Below the pieces are notes generated by a model that was not told where the DNA came from, made no database searches, and saw nothing but the letters and a program-made list of their open reading frames with translations. The translations under genes and the position numbers were made by a program. This document shows, one piece after another, positions 16,293 through 25,403 of a DNA stretch of 64,000 nt. How positions within the stretch are numbered: the first letter of the stretch is position 1; each line of letters starts with the position of its first letter. The stretch comes from Clostridium_AF sediminicola. GTDB lineage: Bacteria > Bacillota > Clostridia > Clostridiales > Clostridiaceae. The stretch spans positions 434,001-498,000 of the forward strand of contig NZ_BAABMF010000002.1 in assembly GCF_050402865.1 (NCBI RefSeq), given 5' to 3'.

Positions 16293-16400
16293 GTCAGTTC
16301 ACAGTTCACAGTCTACAGTTCCCAGTTGTGGACGCATTTCACTAGCGTCAAAGCTTTTAATTGTTTAAAAAACGAAACAACAATTACTGTGAACTTTGAA
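16293..16400. repeat. dispersed heptamer-flanked repeat, copy A
   Basis: Imperfect tandem CAGTTCA/CAGTCTA units at 16295-16325, then a hairpin GACGC-atttcacta-GCGTC and AAAGCTTTTAATTG, then a reversed end (ACTGTGAACTTTGAAC). It fills the whole gap between fliJ and fliK inside the operon, starting at the fliJ stop. Same family as the copies near 25.9, 27.2, 28.1 and 60.7 kb. Confidence 0.7.
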
Positions 16401-16844
16401 CTAAATTTTACCTTTTCTTAAATGTGCATATAAACCTAATTCATCAATGAGTTTTTGTTCCTCTTTTTCCATTTCTTTTAGATGATTTTCATATGCTTTT
16501 TCTTTGAGAAGCTCAATAGTTTTTCTTTCCTTCTGGGCAATTATTAGCTTATTCCTTATTTCATCTAGTTCAAGCTTATATTCATTAATAACTTTATCTT
16601 GATTTTCTATCTTCTCTTGTAGAGTATATATATATAAGTAAGAATTTTTAAAATTCATTGCGTTTGAATTTCTTTTACCAGTAATTCCTGATATATTATT
16701 TTGTAATTGAAAACTTAAGCTCTCCAAAATTCCTTGTTCTTCATCGATTCTAATTTTTAGTTTTAGATAGTTTTCCTTTATGCTATCCTCAGTATCTTTC
16801 TTATATTTCAAAACATTTTCTAGAGAATATTTGAATTTTTTCAT
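16401..16844 (-). CDS. fliJ: flagellar export chaperone-like protein FliJ
   Basis: Coiled-coil protein that binds the FliI ATPase ring and escorts export. 147 aa, nearly all alpha-helical with heptad character (KKFKYSLENVLKYKKDTEDS at the start, KERKTIELLKEKAYENHLKE near the end). Sequence conservation in this family is low, so the call rests on the FliJ-type N-terminus, the coiled coil, the length, and the position after fliI. The dispersed repeat copy A begins at its stop codon. Confidence 0.9.
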   Translation of the reverse strand: MKKFKYSLENVLKYKKDTEDSIKENYLKLKIRIDEEQGILESLSFQLQNNISGITGKRNSNAMNFKNSYLYIYTLQEKIENQDKVINEYKLELDEIRNKLIIAQKERKTIELLKEKAYENHLKEMEKEEQKLIDELGLYAHLRKGKI

Positions 16845-16853
16845 AACTTACTC

Positions 16854-18161
16854 CTATTGAAATATTTTTGTGATATTTTGGACTACTTTATCGTAATGAA
16901 TTCTCTCCTCAACGGATTGCTTAAGAAAATCATCAATTTGAGGATTTAAATTTACTGCTCTGTCTATCAGGACGTTACTACCTTTTTTATATGCACCAAG
17001 ATTTATTAAGTCTTCTGCCTTTTCATATGTAGCAAGATTATTTCTTAATTCACTAGCTGCATTATAATGTTCTGAAGAGACAATCTCCTTCATTAATCTG
17101 CTAATACTTTGTTGAACATCTATAGCCGGAAAATGATTCTTTTCAGCTATTTTTCTGGATAGAATTATATGTCCATCTAAAATTCCTCTTACTGAATCAG
17201 CAATTGGTTCATTCATATCATCGCCTTCTACTAAAACAGTGTAAAATGCAGTTATTGAACCTTTTTCTGATGTTCCCGATCTTTCTAACAATTGAGGAAG
17301 CATTGCAAATACAGAAGGCGTATACCCTTTAGTAGCAGGCGGTTCCCCTATAGCTAATCCTACCTCTCTTTGAGCCATCGCAAATCTAGTTACTGAGTCC
17401 ATCATTAGCATTACTTTTTTTCCACAATCTCTAAAATATTCAGCTATAGCAGTAGCTACAAATGCTCCTTTTAATCGGATAAGGGCTGGTTGGTCAGAAG
17501 TAGCACACACAACAATTGACTTTTTTAGTCCTTCTTCGCCTAGGTTGTTTTCCATAAAATCAAGAACTTCTCGTCCTCTTTCACCTATCAGTGCAATAAC
17601 ATTCACATCAGATTCACAATATCTACTCATCATTCCTAACAAAGTACTCTTTCCTACTCCGCTTCCTGCAAAAACACCTATTCTTTGACCTTCTCCACAG
17701 GTTATCAACCCATCAATAGCTTTTACTCCTGTTGGCATTATTTCTTTTATTCTTTTTCTTTTCAATGGATTTGGCGGCGGATTATAAATACTGTATTCAT
17801 CCTTTAAATCCAGCGATTCTCCTTCTATTACATTTCCTAAACCGTCTACAATTTTACCTAAAAGTTCAGACCCAACTTTTACAGAAAGAGATTTTCCTGT
17901 AGTTTTAACAAGAGCACCTGAATTTACTCCTCGTAATTCTCCTAAAGGCATTAGTAATGCTGTATCACCTTTGAAGCCAACAACTTCAGCTTCTACTACT
18001 TCATTATTGCCTAATATAATCTTACAAACTTCTCCTACAAAAGATTTTATACCCTCAACTTGAATAGTAAGTCCAATTACTTCTTTTACTTTTCCATATG
18101 AATTATAAAATTTATTATCCTCTAAGACTTTCCTATACTTATCTAAAAATTTCAACTCCAT
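16854..18161 (-). CDS. fliI: flagellar export ATPase FliI
   Basis: Hexameric ATPase of the flagellar export apparatus, related to the F1 beta subunit. 435 aa: Walker A GVFAGSGVGKSTLLGMM (about residue 160), IGERGREVLDFMENNL, Walker B KVMLMMDSVTRFAMAQREV, and the SVRGILDGHIILSRKIAEK arm. The N-terminal beta barrel and C-terminal helical bundle are present. It sits in the fliH-fliI-fliJ trio with only a few bases between genes. Confidence 0.97.
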   Translation of the reverse strand: MELKFLDKYRKVLEDNKFYNSYGKVKEVIGLTIQVEGIKSFVGEVCKIILGNNEVVEAEVVGFKGDTALLMPLGELRGVNSGALVKTTGKSLSVKVGSELLGKIVDGLGNVIEGESLDLKDEYSIYNPPPNPLKRKRIKEIMPTGVKAIDGLITCGEGQRIGVFAGSGVGKSTLLGMMSRYCESDVNVIALIGERGREVLDFMENNLGEEGLKKSIVVCATSDQPALIRLKGAFVATAIAEYFRDCGKKVMLMMDSVTRFAMAQREVGLAIGEPPATKGYTPSVFAMLPQLLERSGTSEKGSITAFYTVLVEGDDMNEPIADSVRGILDGHIILSRKIAEKNHFPAIDVQQSISRLMKEIVSSEHYNAASELRNNLATYEKAEDLINLGAYKKGSNVLIDRAVNLNPQIDDFLKQSVEERIHYDKVVQNITKIFQ

Positions 18162-18167
18162 TTTAAT

Positions 18168-18881
18168 CTACCTTACCTTAGCAAATTCTTTTAAAATATT
18201 GCTTATTTGAGTTTGTATATCTAAATCTATAGTTTCTGTTTCACTATCAATAATACATTCTGTTGTATCCAATGTATTGTCTTCTAAAAATGTAAAGTTT
18301 GCACTAGGACAGATACTCTTCAATTGTTTTTCGTTATTCTTTAAAATTTCCATATTTTTAGAATTGGCTTTTAAGATAATTCTTTCTCTATTAACCATAT
18401 CGTTTAATGCATATTTTATCATTGGTAAAATCTTTTCATAATTATCTTCAATAGAAATTTTAGTTACTTTTTCTGCAATACTCATAACCATTTCTATTAC
18501 GTCATCTTCTATATTTGATAACATTTTTTTTCTTTCTACTTCTGCTTGCATTAAAAGTTCTGTTACTCCTTCTTTTTGAGCTTGTATATCTTCCAATGCT
18601 TTATTGAATCCTGCTTCGTAACCTAGTGTAGTTCCTTGTTCAAAACCTTCTTCATACCCATCATTTTTAGCTTTATTTTTTATATCCTCTGCTTTTTTTC
18701 TTGCAGAATCCAATATTTCTTCTTCTTTACGTATATCTGGCAAACTATTTATTGATTCTTTTTCTTCCTTAATCTCAACCTTAACGGAAAAATCAGTATT
18801 CTCAAAATTCTCTGCAGTATACTTTTTTATGACACTATTATTAACTTTATTTTTTTTTATTATATTAGTATATAGTGTCAT
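18168..18881 (-). CDS. fliH: flagellar export regulator FliH
   Basis: Binds FliI and anchors it to the export gate, like the peripheral stalk of F-type ATPases. About 237 aa: charged N-terminal part, the Gly-repeat helix (AKNDGYEEGFEQGTTLGYEA), and the C-terminal domain (ISIEDNYEKILPMIKYALND). I place the start at the ATG at 18881, 5 nt after GAGGTGG; a GTG and another ATG lie just upstream in frame. It overlaps fliG. Confidence 0.92.
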   Translation of the reverse strand: MTLYTNIIKKNKVNNSVIKKYTAENFENTDFSVKVEIKEEKESINSLPDIRKEEEILDSARKKAEDIKNKAKNDGYEEGFEQGTTLGYEAGFNKALEDIQAQKEGVTELLMQAEVERKKMLSNIEDDVIEMVMSIAEKVTKISIEDNYEKILPMIKYALNDMVNRERIILKANSKNMEILKNNEKQLKSICPSANFTFLEDNTLDTTECIIDSETETIDLDIQTQISNILKEFAKVR

Positions 18882-19872
18882 CATCTCCACCTCTGTTAAT
18901 GATTATTTCTCCGTCATTTTCTAATTTTCTAATTATAGCAACGATTTTTTGCTGTGCTTCTTCCACCTTAGTAACTTTTACTGGTCCCATCATTTCAAGC
19001 TCTTCTTTAACTGCTTCACTAGCCCTTGAAGACATGTTTTCATAAATTAAATTAGTTACTTCCTCAGATGCGCCTTTTATTGATAGTGCAATATCTCCAA
19101 TAGATACTTCTCGAAGAACCTTTTGGATTGAATTTTTATCAAGAAGTTTAATATCTTCAAATGTAAATAATTTTGCTTTTATTTCCTGTTTTAAATCTGG
19201 TTTTTTCGAATCTATACCATCTAAAATATTTTTTTCTGTGGTTCTTGTAACAGAATTTAAAATCTTTACTAATGTATCAACTCCGCCTATTTTATCGCTA
19301 TCCAAAAAGCTTCCACTTATTAGTTTCTTTTCTAATGCACCTTCTATTTTTTTTATAGCAATTGGCGAAAGAGGCTTCATACTTGCTATTCTATCTGCAA
19401 CTTCACTTTGAATATTTTCTGGAAGTCCAGATAATATCAATGCAGCTTTCTCAGCCTGTAAATAGCAAAGTACCATTGCAATTGTCTGCGGTTGCTCTTT
19501 TAATAAAACTTTAAGTAATTTGTCAGAATCAATTTTTCTTGCAATTTCAAATGGAGTATTCTCATTTCTTGAAGATTTTAATCTTTTCAAAACACTTTGA
19601 GCCTTTTGTTTACCTAAAGCTTTACTTAAAACACTTTCAGCATATTGAGTTCCACCAGTACTTACGAATTGTTGACCGCTAACCATTGCTCCAAATTCTT
19701 CAATTAATTGACTTCTTGTTTCATTTCCAACAAATTCAATTTTTCCAATTTCTAATATTATCTTTTCTATCAAACTTTCTGGAAATTCTTTTAAAATTTT
19801 TGATGAAGTTTCTGGTCCTAGTACTATTAATAACATGGCAACTTTTTTTATGCCCGAAACTTTAGTTTTCAC
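18865..19872 (-). CDS. fliG: flagellar motor switch protein FliG
   Basis: Rotor protein that meets the MotA stator and generates torque. N-terminal domain binding FliF (SGIKKVAMLLIVLGPETSSK), middle domain with the EHPQ-type motif as KEQPQTIAMVLCYL, and the C-terminal torque helix (IALSIKGASEEVTNLIYENM, then MSSRASEAVKEELEMMGPVK). The GTG at 19872 gives 335 aa, normal for FliG, with GGGAG upstream and an 11-nt overlap with fliF; a TTG seven codons earlier is possible. Confidence 0.96.
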   Translation of the reverse strand: MKTKVSGIKKVAMLLIVLGPETSSKILKEFPESLIEKIILEIGKIEFVGNETRSQLIEEFGAMVSGQQFVSTGGTQYAESVLSKALGKQKAQSVLKRLKSSRNENTPFEIARKIDSDKLLKVLLKEQPQTIAMVLCYLQAEKAALILSGLPENIQSEVADRIASMKPLSPIAIKKIEGALEKKLISGSFLDSDKIGGVDTLVKILNSVTRTTEKNILDGIDSKKPDLKQEIKAKLFTFEDIKLLDKNSIQKVLREVSIGDIALSIKGASEEVTNLIYENMSSRASEAVKEELEMMGPVKVTKVEEAQQKIVAIIRKLENDGEIIINRGGDDDTIY

Positions 19873-21490
19873 TATCTTTTTCGCTCCCTTCAATAATCCA
19901 CAACTTCAATAATTCCGCTGCTTCTTTAGGGTTTTCATTTGCATATGAATTTATTTTATCTTTAAAATCTATTTTTACTTTTCCAGTGTCTATTATTACT
20001 TCATCAATTATGTCTTTGCTTCTTATATCTTGACCTTTTATATCTGGACTTCTTCTTTCTTCTCTTGGAAGTGTTTCTTTCAACATAATATCTTCTACTT
20101 CTTTTTCTCTAGTTTTCTTTCTTCTACCACGTAAAAGCATCACTGTAATTAATATAATACCTAGTAAAATAGCAGCAAATATACCTAATAAAACTGGTAA
20201 TGATATATACTTTAAAATCTCATTCATTAGCCCTGTTTGTGGTAATTCTTTTTCTAAATCATCTTTTACTGCTTCTTTAAGGCTGGTATCAAAAGGAATC
20301 CCTTCAACATTGATAATATCTCCTCTAGTTTCATCAGCACCTATAGCAGTCATAACAATATTTTTAATAGATTCTTTTTTCTCATCAGTTAAAGTTCCGT
20401 CAATAATTACTGAAGCAGATATTCTTTCAACAGTTCCTAGAGCTTTAATAGTTGTTGTAGTTGTTTCTCCTACCTCAAAATTTCTTATCGTTTCATAGGA
20501 TTCAGTATTTGAATCATTAATTATATCCCCATCAGAAATATAAGATCCAGTATCCGTGGGATTATCCCCTGTATCGCTTGTAGCTTTACCCTCATACTTT
20601 TTTTGCTCACTTATTACAATAGGTTCTCCATCATAGGATTTACTTACACTTTCTTTTGTATCCATATCTAATTTAACACTTACATCTACAACAGCTTTAC
20701 CTGTCCCAAAAGTTTTTTCTAAAGTGTTAGTAAGATTATTTTCTAATTCCCTGTTATATGTATTTTCTAAATCTCTTTTGTTCATAATTGCTGAAGTTGA
20801 ATCATATTCATTGTCATTAGAAACTCTTTCGCTAAGTAAATTTCCGTTGGCATCTAAAACTTTTACACTTTCTTCCGATAAGTTATTTACAGCACCTGAT
20901 ACTAGCGAGATTATTCCTTTTATCTGATCATTAGATAAAGACTGCGTCTCTTTTATCTCAAGCAAAATAGATGCAGACGCAGGTTTAGTTTCTTTGTTGA
21001 ACAAATTGTCTTCAGCTAATACAAGATGAACTCTAGCATAATTAATTTCCTGAAGAGACATTATGGATCTTTGAAGCTCTCCTTCTAGAGCTCTTTGATA
21101 CATTATTTTTCTATCTTCATCAGTAACCATAATACCTAAATTGTCAAAAATTTCATATCCTTTACCACTATTCGGTAATGAACCAGACATAGCAAGATCC
21201 AATCTTAGTTTATCAACCTTTTTTTCATCAACTAAAATTGTACTTCCACCATCTTCAAGCTTATAGTTTTGGATCTTTAATTCATCAAATTTACTTACTA
21301 TACTTGCAGAATCTTCAAGGCTCAAATTTGTAAACATAGTTACATATTTAGTAGCTCCAAACACAGTAAAATACAATATTAATGAAACAATAATCGACGC
21401 ACCGACTGCGCCTGCCACTATTCTGCCGCTTTTGCCAAGTGACTGCCACCCATTTGAGACTCTACCTGATAAATCCTTAAAAACACCCAT
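19862..21490 (-). CDS. fliF: flagellar MS-ring protein FliF
   Basis: Forms the membrane-embedded MS ring on which the motor is built. 542 aa: first membrane helix (IVAGAVGASIIVSLILYFTV), YscJ-type ring-building domain (VDKLRLDLAMSGSLPNSGKG, YEIFDNLGIM), C-terminal ring domain with SAIMNKRDLENTYNRELENN, second membrane helix (ISLPVLLGIFAAILLGIILI) and the FliG-binding tail (NPKEAAELLKLWIIEG). Overlaps fliG by 11 nt. Confidence 0.97.
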   Translation of the reverse strand: MGVFKDLSGRVSNGWQSLGKSGRIVAGAVGASIIVSLILYFTVFGATKYVTMFTNLSLEDSASIVSKFDELKIQNYKLEDGGSTILVDEKKVDKLRLDLAMSGSLPNSGKGYEIFDNLGIMVTDEDRKIMYQRALEGELQRSIMSLQEINYARVHLVLAEDNLFNKETKPASASILLEIKETQSLSNDQIKGIISLVSGAVNNLSEESVKVLDANGNLLSERVSNDNEYDSTSAIMNKRDLENTYNRELENNLTNTLEKTFGTGKAVVDVSVKLDMDTKESVSKSYDGEPIVISEQKKYEGKATSDTGDNPTDTGSYISDGDIINDSNTESYETIRNFEVGETTTTTIKALGTVERISASVIIDGTLTDEKKESIKNIVMTAIGADETRGDIINVEGIPFDTSLKEAVKDDLEKELPQTGLMNEILKYISLPVLLGIFAAILLGIILITVMLLRGRRKKTREKEVEDIMLKETLPREERRSPDIKGQDIRSKDIIDEVIIDTGKVKIDFKDKINSYANENPKEAAELLKLWIIEGSEKDSEN

Positions 21491-21504
21491 GCATTTAAGC
21501 TCCT

Positions 21505-21792
21505 TTATAACTGCATTCTACTAACTTCTTGATAAGCTTCTATAACTTTATTTCTGATTTGCACAGTCATTTGAAGTGCTATTTGGGCTTCTTCACTTGC
21601 TATCATTACTTTATGTATATCTTGAACTTCCCCAGTCACCATTTTAGTTGTAAGATCATCAGCTTTATTTTGCAGTTCCTCTAAATTATTTAATCTATCA
21701 TTTAAAATTTTACCAAAGGAGAAATCTCCATTAGTTTTTTCATTATCTATTAATAATGAATTCATATTATTTGTTATATTACCTATTTTCAT
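21505..21792 (-). CDS. fliE: flagellar MS-ring/rod junction protein FliE
   Basis: 95-aa adaptor between the MS ring and the rod, first rod component exported. The C-terminal signature is clear: GEVQDIHKVMIASEEAQIAL, then QMTVQIRNKVIEAYQEVSRM ending QL. The N-terminal half is variable. AAGGAGG lies 8 nt before the ATG. Third gene of the operon, after flgB and flgC. Confidence 0.96.
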   Translation of the reverse strand: MKIGNITNNMNSLLIDNEKTNGDFSFGKILNDRLNNLEELQNKADDLTTKMVTGEVQDIHKVMIASEEAQIALQMTVQIRNKVIEAYQEVSRMQL

Positions 21793-21810
21793 AAAATTAT
21801 CCTCCTTAGT

Positions 21811-21850
21811 TGGTTAAGAGTCCACAGTTACTGCGCACTGAAAAAGTAGT
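21811..21850. repeat. possible fragment of the dispersed repeat, copy B
   Basis: GGTTAAGAGTCCACAGTTACTGC and neighbouring bases between flgC and fliE look like a worn heptamer end of the dispersed family (CCACAGTTA). No inverted partner is visible. Low confidence. Confidence 0.3.
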
Positions 21851-21860
21851 TTATACTTCA

Positions 21861-22289
21861 TTATCTTCCGATTTCTAATGCTTTTAACAACATACTTTTA
21901 CTAGAATTGAAAGCTGTAACATTAGCTTCATAGGCTCTAGTAGCCACCATCATATCTATTATTTCATCTAATACATCTACGTTTGGCATAGTTACAAAAC
22001 CATTTTCATCTGAATCAGGATGTGATGGATCATAAATCATTCTTATATCAGAATCATCTTCAACTATCTTTTCTATCTTTACTCCACTACCTAATTTTTC
22101 TTTTTGTCCTGATTCATTAATTACAGTTTCATACTTTTCTTTAAAAGTTAACGTTTTTCTTTTGTAAACCTCTCCATCTTCTGTTTTTGTAGTAGATGAA
22201 TTCGCAATATTAGAAGATATTAACTCCATCTTCATTCTTTCAACTGATAAACCACTTGAACTTATTTCCATATTCCTGAAAATTGACAT
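21861..22289 (-). CDS. flgC: flagellar proximal rod protein FlgC
   Basis: Rod subunit exported by the flagellar apparatus. 142 aa: N-terminal rod motif (EISSSGLSVERMKMELISSN, IANSSTT) and C-terminal motif (PNVDVLDEIIDMMVATRAYE, ANVTAFNSSKSMLLKALEI). Full length. Starts 2 nt after flgB ends, with GGAGG upstream. Confidence 0.96.
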   Translation of the reverse strand: MSIFRNMEISSSGLSVERMKMELISSNIANSSTTKTEDGEVYKRKTLTFKEKYETVINESGQKEKLGSGVKIEKIVEDDSDIRMIYDPSHPDSDENGFVTMPNVDVLDEIIDMMVATRAYEANVTAFNSSKSMLLKALEIGR

Positions 22290-22291
22290 AG

Positions 22292-22696
22292 CTATCTACC
22301 TCCTGTAATTACATAACTTATATTTGATAATTTTTTATTTACTTGTTGCACAAGAGCATTATATAAAATTTGATTTGCAGCCATATCCATCATTTCTTTT
22401 TCAATGTCGACACTATTTCCATCTTCTTTTACCTTTATATTTTTATCTACTATTACTTTCCCTTTTATATCTTCTAGGGTGCTTGTACTTATATGATTGT
22501 TACGTTCACCTTTTAATGAAACGTTCCCTTGGCCAATGGTATCTTTAAGTGTCTCTTCAAATTTTACTCTACTTGCTTTAAAGTTTGGTGTATTTACATT
22601 TGAAATGTTATTAGTTAAAACACTTTGTCTTAAATTTACTGCATCTAATGCATTTTTCATTAAATCATAAGTGCTATTTTTGATAATTTTAGACAT
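22292..22696 (-). CDS. flgB: flagellar proximal rod protein FlgB
   Basis: First gene of the early flagellar operon, a rod subunit. 134 aa with LMKNALDAVNLRQSVLTNNI, SNVNTPNFKASRVKFEETLK at the N-terminus and DIEKEMMDMAANQILYNALV, QQVNKKLSNISYVI at the C-terminus. A sigma-A promoter at 22.9 kb gives it a leader of about 200 nt with two hairpins, so expression of the whole operon may be adjusted in the leader. Confidence 0.96.
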   Translation of the reverse strand: MSKIIKNSTYDLMKNALDAVNLRQSVLTNNISNVNTPNFKASRVKFEETLKDTIGQGNVSLKGERNNHISTSTLEDIKGKVIVDKNIKVKEDGNSVDIEKEMMDMAANQILYNALVQQVNKKLSNISYVITGGR

Positions 22697-22757
22697 AATA
22701 TCAACCTCTTTTAATATTATTATAAAGACATTAAATTTTACAAAAATAAGTAATTTT

Positions 22758-22803
22758 AACTACAAATTGATGTAGTTCTATAAAAAGCTATTATTTCTAG
22801 CTT
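22758..22803 (-). promoter_or_regulatory. two hairpins in the flgB leader
   Basis: Reading along the minus strand: AAGCTA (22803-22798) pairs with TAGCTT (22790-22785), followed by T-rich sequence, like a weak terminator; then AACTACA (22777-22771 region) pairs with TGTAGTT (22764-22758) around a 6-nt loop. Both are perfect. They may act as an attenuator ahead of the operon. Confidence 0.45.
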
Positions 22804-22906
22804 GTTTTTAATATATTTAATTTTTTATCTTTATTTTTCGATATATTTAACATAATTTTAACTCATTATTTAATTCGCTTAAAATTAGAATTGAACTATA
22901 AATAAT

Positions 22907-22935
22907 ATGATAAATTATTATTGCTAAGTAGTCAA
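22907..22935 (-). promoter_or_regulatory. sigma-A promoter of the flgB (fla/che) operon
   Basis: TTGACT (22935-22930), 17-nt spacer, TATCAT (22912-22907) on the minus strand. It lies right after the terminator of the fliD-fliS-fliT unit and about 210 nt before flgB. This is the only good promoter seen for the 21-kb operon. Confidence 0.75.
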
Positions 22936-22948
22936 TGCAAAAAAAGAC

Positions 22949-23004
22949 AAAAAAAGCTTATTTAGGCTAAATTTAATTAATAAATCTAACTCTAAACAAG
23001 CTTT
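22949..23004 (-). terminator. terminator after the fliT-like gene
   Basis: AAAGCTTGTTTAG pairs with CTAAATAAGCTTT across a loop of about 25 nt and is followed by TTTTTTTGTCTTTTTTT on the minus strand. It separates the late filament genes from the flgB promoter. Confidence 0.75.
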
Positions 23005-23022
23005 TATCAGTATTTTAGCGTA

Positions 23023-23415
23023 TTATGTAATTTTTTTGTTAATGAAGTAAGAATTTGTTATTTTCTCTAGATATCCATTATTGATTTTGTTTTTCTTATT
23101 TATCTGTAATATTATTTCTTTTATTCTTTTTTTATGGCTTTTATGAAACTCCAACTCTTTTTTAGTAACTTCAAAAGCCTTTCTTAAGGTTTTGATTTTG
23201 ATATTATTTATTTCTTCTGGGATAGATTTTTCTATTTCTAGAAGTTTTCTTAGTTGCATCAATAATTTCTCTTTTAAATCTATATTAGAGAAGATTTTTT
23301 CGAATTGTTTTTCATCATTTAAACTTTCCAATCTTCCTAATTCATTTTCTAAAATATCAAGATTTTGATTTAACTCAATACATAGTTCTTTTATCTTATC
23401 TAAATTTGAGCCCAT
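23023..23415 (-). CDS. FliT-like flagellar chaperone (small helical protein)
   Basis: 130 aa, all helical and highly charged, with coiled-coil character throughout (ELCIELNQNLDILENELGRL; LRKLLEIEKSIPEEINNIK). Its position directly after fliS, overlapping it by 16 nt, is that of fliT, the chaperone of the FliD cap in other bacteria. The sequence is too variable for a firm family call; an FlgN-like or merely coiled-coil accessory protein is possible. Last gene before a terminator. Confidence 0.6.
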   Translation of the reverse strand: MGSNLDKIKELCIELNQNLDILENELGRLESLNDEKQFEKIFSNIDLKEKLLMQLRKLLEIEKSIPEEINNIKIKTLRKAFEVTKKELEFHKSHKKRIKEIILQINKKNKINNGYLEKITNSYFINKKIT

Positions 23416-23768
23416 GTTTCTCTCAACTCTTCCATCATGGATTGTACATAAAGTACTTTTTCTTTATCTTTTTTCATATTGGCTTGAACAAGCTCATCGT
23501 ATAAGTGCTGGTATATATCATTTAAATTTTTTGCGATATCCCCTGCATCATGATTTAAAGTTGACATTAATTCTACCAAAATATCCTCTGTTTTCACGAT
23601 ATATTTGTGAGAATCCTCTATACTCTTATTATCTATCGATATAGCTGCAAATCTTAGAAATTTTATTGCTCCATCAAACAACATAAGTAGAAGTTGTTTT
23701 CTTGAAGCTGTATTCACTTGATTATTTTTATAGGTATCATATGCATTTGAGGTATTGTTATAATACAT
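23400..23768 (-). CDS. fliS: flagellin chaperone FliS
   Basis: Cytoplasmic chaperone that holds flagellin unpolymerised and delivers it to export. 122 aa helical bundle with the family pattern: YKNNQVNTASRKQLLLMLFD, GAIKFLRFAAISIDNK, VKTEDILVELMSTLNHDAGD and IYQHLYDELVQANMKKD. In FliW-containing bacteria FliS and FliW compete around flagellin. Transcribed after fliD. Confidence 0.96.
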   Translation of the reverse strand: MYYNNTSNAYDTYKNNQVNTASRKQLLLMLFDGAIKFLRFAAISIDNKSIEDSHKYIVKTEDILVELMSTLNHDAGDIAKNLNDIYQHLYDELVQANMKKDKEKVLYVQSMMEELRETWAQI

Positions 23769-23779
23769 TTTCCGTCCCC

Positions 23780-25393
23780 CTATTGATTACTGCTTGAATT
23801 CATAGCTCCCATTTGAGATGTTAACCATGATGTTGTTGATTCTGCTTTAGCCATATATGAATCTAACTTTGCAAAGATTTTTATATAATAAGCTTCTTTT
23901 GCTTCCATTCTATCATTAAAAGCCTCAATTCTTTTATCAACTGTTTTTATCATACTATCCAAGCTTGTTTCCTTGGAAGCAATTATACCATCTGAACTAT
24001 CTATATAATAATCTAAAAATCCATCGATTTTATTTGTAAATCCAGTATCTTCGTTGGAAGCATTTTTACTAAAGAAAAAGTTTTTAACAGCTTCTGAATC
24101 ATTACTCATTGCTTCTTGAAATTTAGTTTTATCAAAAGAGAGTGTCCCTTCGTTATCAATTGTTTTAATTCCAATATTTGAAGCCGTTTTGTAATCAGAT
24201 GTAATATCTGAAATTGTATCAGATACTGATGTTCTTAAATTTGAAATTAATCTTTGTAGTGCAGAATCTCCAGCTAAATCGCCACCTTGTTTACCAGCCT
24301 CACCACCTGGTTTTCCAGGCTCGCCAGCTTTGGACTTTAATTGCATAAAACTTAAAGTAGAATTATATTGTTCAACTAAAGATTCTATTTTGCTTTCTAG
24401 GTCACTATAGTCTTTTGAGATAGTTAATGTAGTTGTTCCTTCTTTTGTTAGATCAAAAGTAAGTCCACTTACAACATCAGATATTTCATTTGAAGATCTA
24501 GTTACTGATATACCATTTACCTTAAATATACTATCATTTCCTAAGGTTTCATCAGCAGTACTCATCCCGATAGAATTAATTATATTATCTGAATCACTAT
24601 CAGTTAAAGTTATTGATTGCTCACCAGATTGATTGCTTTTTAAAACCAATTGATAATCAATAATTGAAGCTGATACATTATCTAACTTATTAATTTTATC
24701 AACTATATCACTTAATGAATCTGTTCCAGTGATAGTTATTGATTCTGCATTATTCTCTCCAACTTTAATATTCAAAATCCCACTTAGATTCAAATCATTC
24801 TTTACAGCATTAACTATAGCGTCTGATTGATCATCAGTAAAGTTAACTACTTTTCCCAGTTCTACACTCTCTAAAACTAATTCAGAATTGACTACATATG
24901 CAGTAACAAGATCCGTATTATCTACTGATTCATTTATCTTTTGAGCAATATCATTTACAGAATCTCCTGACTCAACTGAAATATCAAATGTAGCACCATC
25001 AACAATTTCTACACTTAAGGTTCCTGACTGATTTAAACTTGCTGTCGGAGGCTTTACTTTATCCCCTACTAAAGTAGTACTTTTTGCAAGAGTGGTTACT
25101 TCTATTTTATAATCACCTTCAATAGCATCATTACTTACAGAAGCATTTACAATTCCAGATTCACTTGAATTGAATTTCTTATCATTATACAAATCATCAT
25201 TTTTCAAAGCATTTATTTTAGTACTCAATGTATTCATTCTTGTATTAATGTCTTTCCAAGCATTTTTTTCAGTTTCATAGTCTTGTACTTTTGTACTCAT
25301 ACCTATTAGAGGCATTTTTTCAGCAGCCATTAATTGATCAATCATACTTTGGTCTATTCCAGAATAGGACCCTAAAAAGTTTATACCAGACAT
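23780..25393 (-). CDS. fliD: flagellar filament cap protein FliD
   Basis: Cap at the filament tip that guides flagellin insertion. 537 aa: FliD N domain (FLGSYSGIDQSMIDQLMAAE), flagellin-hook IN repeats in the centre (LVLKSNQSGEQSITLTDSDS and similar), and FliD C domain (LAGDSALQRLISNLRTSVSD, then YYIKIFAKLDSYMAKAESTT). Unusual: just before LAGDS there is a short collagen-like run, GEPGKPGGEAGKQGG, at about residues 352-366, where other FliD proteins have a few residues only. Starts 10 nt after flaG ends. Confidence 0.95.
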   Translation of the reverse strand: MSGINFLGSYSGIDQSMIDQLMAAEKMPLIGMSTKVQDYETEKNAWKDINTRMNTLSTKINALKNDDLYNDKKFNSSESGIVNASVSNDAIEGDYKIEVTTLAKSTTLVGDKVKPPTASLNQSGTLSVEIVDGATFDISVESGDSVNDIAQKINESVDNTDLVTAYVVNSELVLESVELGKVVNFTDDQSDAIVNAVKNDLNLSGILNIKVGENNAESITITGTDSLSDIVDKINKLDNVSASIIDYQLVLKSNQSGEQSITLTDSDSDNIINSIGMSTADETLGNDSIFKVNGISVTRSSNEISDVVSGLTFDLTKEGTTTLTISKDYSDLESKIESLVEQYNSTLSFMQLKSKAGEPGKPGGEAGKQGGDLAGDSALQRLISNLRTSVSDTISDITSDYKTASNIGIKTIDNEGTLSFDKTKFQEAMSNDSEAVKNFFFSKNASNEDTGFTNKIDGFLDYYIDSSDGIIASKETSLDSMIKTVDKRIEAFNDRMEAKEAYYIKIFAKLDSYMAKAESTTSWLTSQMGAMNSSSNQ

Positions 25394-25403
25394 ATCTTAC
25401 CTC

